This document shows, piece by piece, positions 3,284 to 6,073 of a stretch of DNA of 6,073 nt (positions within the stretch are counted from its first letter, which is position 1; the number at the start of each line of letters is the position of its first letter). The notes beneath the pieces were generated by a model. It had not been told where the DNA came from and made no database searches. It saw nothing but the letters and a program-made list of their open reading frames with translations. The position numbers were made by a program, and so were the translations under genes. The stretch spans positions 1 through 6,073 of the forward strand of contig JAGAAH010000046.1 in NCBI GenBank assembly GCA_017615375.1, written 5' to 3'. Source of the stretch: Lachnospiraceae bacterium (GTDB lineage Bacteria; Bacillota; Clostridia; Lachnospirales; Lachnospiraceae).

Positions 3284-6073
3284 TTATTTGAAATATTTTA
3301 CGCCGGATTCAAAGATCTGCATATCCTGATTTCCGTAAATGTTAATTGCCACATAATCGCCTCTTCTTTCGGCATGTGCCATCTTACCGAATACTCTTCC
3401 GTCAGGTGATGTGATTCCCTCGATTGCCATGTACGAACCGTTGATATTCCACTCTTCATCCATGGATGCGTTACCGTTAAGATCAACGTACTGCGTTGCA
3501 ACCTGTCCGTTGGCAATTAACTTATCTAACCACTCTTTATTCGCTACGAATCTTCCTTCACCGTGTGATGCAGGGATTGCATATACTCCGCCAAGAGTTG
3601 CATTCTGTAACCATGGTGACTTATTGGATACTACCTTCGTATATACAACCTTCGAAATATGACGTCCGATTGTATTATATGTAAGTGTCGGCGAATCTTC
3701 CTTCTGTGTCATTACTTCACCGTACGGTACAAGTCCTAACTTAATCAATGCCTGGAATCCGTTACAGATACCGAGTGCCAATCCGTCGCGCTCTTTTATT
3801 AGCTTATTTAATTCTTCCGTAAGTACTTCATTTCTGAAGGCTGTTGCAAAGAACTTAGCAGATCCGTCAGGCTCGTCTCCTGCGGAGAATCCGCCCGGGA
3901 ACATTACTATCTGTGCGTTTGCAATTTCCTTCTTATATACTTCAACGGATTCTCTAATCTCTTCTTCTGTCTGATTAAGGAATACCTTTGTCGTAACCGT
4001 TGCTCCGGCACGCTCGAATGCCTTAGCCGAATCATATTCGCAGTTCGTACCAGGGAATACCGGTATGAATACATGCGGCTTAGCTACCTTATTCTTGCAT
4101 ACGTATACATTCTTCTCTTCGTAAAGCTTGGTAGGAATGCTTTCCGTACCTTCAACTGCCTTCTCAGGGAATACCGTAAGTAATGGCTTTCTCCAAGCAG
4201 CAATTGCTTCTTCCATAGGAATATTGACATCCTCGTAGAAGAAATCCTGCTCCTCGCAAGTCTCACCTACATGAACAGCCATTCCTGAATTAACTATCTC
4301 ATCAAGATACTCGCCTGAAACTTCCGCGATTATATTACCATAGCCCGGTCCGAATACGGTCTCGCGAGCCACTTCTTCGTAGATATCGGCACCAATCTTA
4401 TTACCGAAGCCCATCTTCGATACTGCTGCCGCAATACCATGTTCATCAAGCGCATACGCAGCCTTAATCTTGCCTTCTTTTACAAGCTTATGGAAGTAAT
4501 CATATACCTTCATTACCTGCTCATAATCCGGCTTATCATATTCATCCTTACGAATTCTGAATAAAAGCAATGCATCGCCTGCATCTTTAAATTCAGGGCT
4601 TACAATATCGCCTTCGCTTGCAACGTCTACCGCAAAAGAAATCAATGTAGGCGGTACGTCTATATCGTTAAAAGTTCCCGACATGGAGTCTTTTCCGCCG
4701 ATAGACGGTAACTTGTAACCCATCTGTGCGTCATAAGCACCAAGAAGTGCAGATACAGGCTCGGAATATCTTTCCGGTTCACCTGTCATTCTCTTAAAGT
4801 ACTCCTGGAACGAGAATCTTATCTTCTTATAATCTCCGCCCGTTGCAACAATCTTAGCGATTGAGTCTGTTACCGCATAGATTGCACCATGATAAGGGCT
4901 CCAGGATGAGATATATGGATTGAATCCGTAACTCATCATTGTAACCGTATCCGTCTTACCCTTAAGAAGCGGGAGATGTGCAACCATAGCCTGAGTCTCT
5001 GTTAACTGATACTTACCGCCATAAGGCATAAGCTCGGTTCCTGCGCCGATAGATGAGTCAAATCTCTCAACAAGACCCTTCTGTGAGCACTCATTTAAAT
5101 CAGATAATGTCTTAAGCCAAAGCTCTCTTACATCACCATCATAAGATACTTTAAAGTAATTCTTCTTCTCATCAGGCATTAAAACCTTAACGTCTGTCTC
5201 CTGATGAGCACCGTTGGTATCAAGAAAAGCTCTTGATAAGTTAACTATCTCTTTGTCTCTCCAGTTAAGTACGAGTCGAGGCTCTTTTGTTACTTCAGCA
5301 ACTATTGTCGCTTCAAGGTTTTCTTCAGCCGCATACTTTAAGAAACTATCAACATCCTTAGGATCTACGACAACCGCCATACGTTCCTGCGACTCTGAAA
5401 TCGCAAGTTCCGTACCGTCAAGTCCCGCATACTTCTTTGGAACCTTATCAAGATTAATCTTAAGACCGTCTGCAAGCTCACCTATCGCAACGGATACGCC
5501 GCCTGCACCAAAGTCATTACATTTCTTGATTAAAGAAGCTACTTCTTCTCTTCTGAATAATCTCTGAATCTTACGCTCTGTAGGTGCATTACCCTTCTGA
5601 ACCTCTGCTCCGCAAGTAGTAATGGATTCCGTAGTATGTACCTTGGATGAACCCGTTGCACCACCGCAACCGTCACGTCCCGTTTTACCGCCGAGTAATA
5701 TGATTACATCACCCGGATCTGAAGTAAGTCTTTTCACGCATCTTCTAGGAGACGCACCCATTACGGCACCTACTTCCATACGCTTTGCAACATAGTTTGG
5801 ATGATAGATTTCCTTAACATAGCCTGTTGCAAGTCCTATCTGGTTACCGTATGAACTATATCCTGCTGCCGCAGAAGTTACTATCTTTCTTTGCGGAAGC
5901 TTTCCTTCCAATGTATCAGCTACAGGAACCGTAGGATCTGCGGCACCCGTTATTCTCATTGCCTGATATACATAAGAACGGCCCGATAACGGATCACGAA
6001 TAGCTCCGCCAAGACATGTAGCGGCACCACCGAAAGGTTCGATTTCTGTCGGATGGTTATGTGTCTCATTCTT
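3284..6073 (-). CDS. purL: Phosphoribosylformylglycinamidine synthase (FGAM synthase), large single-chain form, 5' end outside the window
   Basis: The open frame enters from the right edge with no start in view. The 929 visible residues begin KNETHNHPTEIEPFGG and end GVKYFK. The enzyme converts FGAR, ATP and glutamine to FGAM in purine synthesis (EC 6.3.5.3, cytosolic). Numbering from the first visible residue, the ETHNHPTEIEPF block (3-14) is the conserved ATP/metal site of the first AIRS-like half, with GGKTGRDGCGGATGSS near 128-143. The second half carries IGGKDSMSGTF near 458-468. From about 665 to the end is a class I glutaminase: FIPVFPGTNCEYD at its start, FPGGFSAGDE, nucleophile Cys770 in LGICNGFQAL, and the His837/Glu839 pair in SHGEGRF. 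An internal Met at 5959 is not the start, because the frame and family homology continue upstream. The family runs to about 1250-1300 residues, so roughly 320-370 are missing. No frameshift was seen. No other purine gene follows. Confidence 0.97.
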   Translation of the reverse strand, partial: KNETHNHPTEIEPFGGAATCLGGAIRDPLSGRSYVYQAMRITGAADPTVPVADTLEGKLPQRKIVTSAAAGYSSYGNQIGLATGYVKEIYHPNYVAKRMEVGAVMGASPRRCVKRLTSDPGDVIILLGGKTGRDGCGGATGSSKVHTTESITTCGAEVQKGNAPTERKIQRLFRREEVASLIKKCNDFGAGGVSVAIGELADGLKINLDKVPKKYAGLDGTELAISESQERMAVVVDPKDVDSFLKYAAEENLEATIVAEVTKEPRLVLNWRDKEIVNLSRAFLDTNGAHQETDVKVLMPDEKKNYFKVSYDGDVRELWLKTLSDLNECSQKGLVERFDSSIGAGTELMPYGGKYQLTETQAMVAHLPLLKGKTDTVTMMSYGFNPYISSWSPYHGAIYAVTDSIAKIVATGGDYKKIRFSFQEYFKRMTGEPERYSEPVSALLGAYDAQMGYKLPSIGGKDSMSGTFNDIDVPPTLISFAVDVASEGDIVSPEFKDAGDALLLFRIRKDEYDKPDYEQVMKVYDYFHKLVKEGKIKAAYALDEHGIAAAVSKMGFGNKIGADIYEEVARETVFGPGYGNIIAEVSGEYLDEIVNSGMAVHVGETCEEQDFFYEDVNIPMEEAIAAWRKPLLTVFPEKAVEGTESIPTKLYEEKNVYVCKNKVAKPHVFIPVFPGTNCEYDSAKAFERAGATVTTKVFLNQTEEEIRESVEVYKKEIANAQIVMFPGGFSAGDEPDGSAKFFATAFRNEVLTEELNKLIKERDGLALGICNGFQALIKLGLVPYGEVMTQKEDSPTLTYNTIGRHISKVVYTKVVSNKSPWLQNATLGGVYAIPASHGEGRFVANKEWLDKLIANGQVATQYVDLNGNASMDEEWNINGSYMAIEGITSPDGRVFGKMAHAERRGDYVAINIYGNQDMQIFESGVKYFK

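Noticed and set aside
5214..5567. Plus-strand 117-codon frame opposite purL
   Set aside because: It is Ser/Thr/Leu-rich antisense of a conserved coding region, with no start signals.
3284..5959. PurL starting at the internal ATG at 5959
   Set aside because: The same frame continues to the window edge and contains the conserved ETHNHPTEIEPF block, so the real start lies outside the window.

Overview
The window reads as chromosomal DNA of a low-to-moderate GC Gram-positive anaerobe, most likely class Clostridia and probably Lachnospiraceae. The grounds are strong AAGGAGG-type ribosome binding sites, AT-rich intergenic DNA, a single-polypeptide clostridial-type PurL, a DUF3842 protein, and a GC-rich tRNA-flanking segment of a kind I recall from that family. 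The species cannot be named from the sequence. Every supported gene lies on the minus strand, so transcription runs from high to low coordinates.

Right part (6073 to 3284): most of purL, cut by the window edge at its 5' end. It encodes the large FGAM synthase with its C-terminal glutaminase domain. A short intergenic region follows, with an 8-bp hairpin that probably ends purL and a near-consensus promoter for an elongator-type tRNA-Met(CAT) at 3205-3132. The tRNA ends inside a bidirectional-looking terminator. Beyond that lies a compact GC-rich hairpin-dense segment (2977-3092) that starts with a 16-bp copy of the tRNA 3' end.

Middle (2960 to 2598): a gene-free stretch holding an undescribed-looking array. 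Short inverted half-sites (CCCGTAG / CTACGGG) recur with an exact 54-bp period over at least six units, and traces continue up to the promoter of the next gene. This is the most unusual structure in the window.

Left part (2573 to 1): an AlkD-like DNA alkylation repair gene and a DUF3842 gene 8 nt apart form a likely operon. Next, a strong promoter drives a class I SAM-dependent methyltransferase gene through a leader of about 145 nt. That leader contains a full intrinsic terminator immediately before the ribosome binding site, an attenuation architecture. Last is the start of a small membrane protein gene of unrecognised family, cut by the left edge.

The genes do not form one pathway. They cover purine synthesis, translation, DNA alkylation repair and an unassigned methyltransferase. 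The items most worth following up are the 54-bp array, the tRNA-tail duplication with its T-stem mismatch, and the methyltransferase leader.
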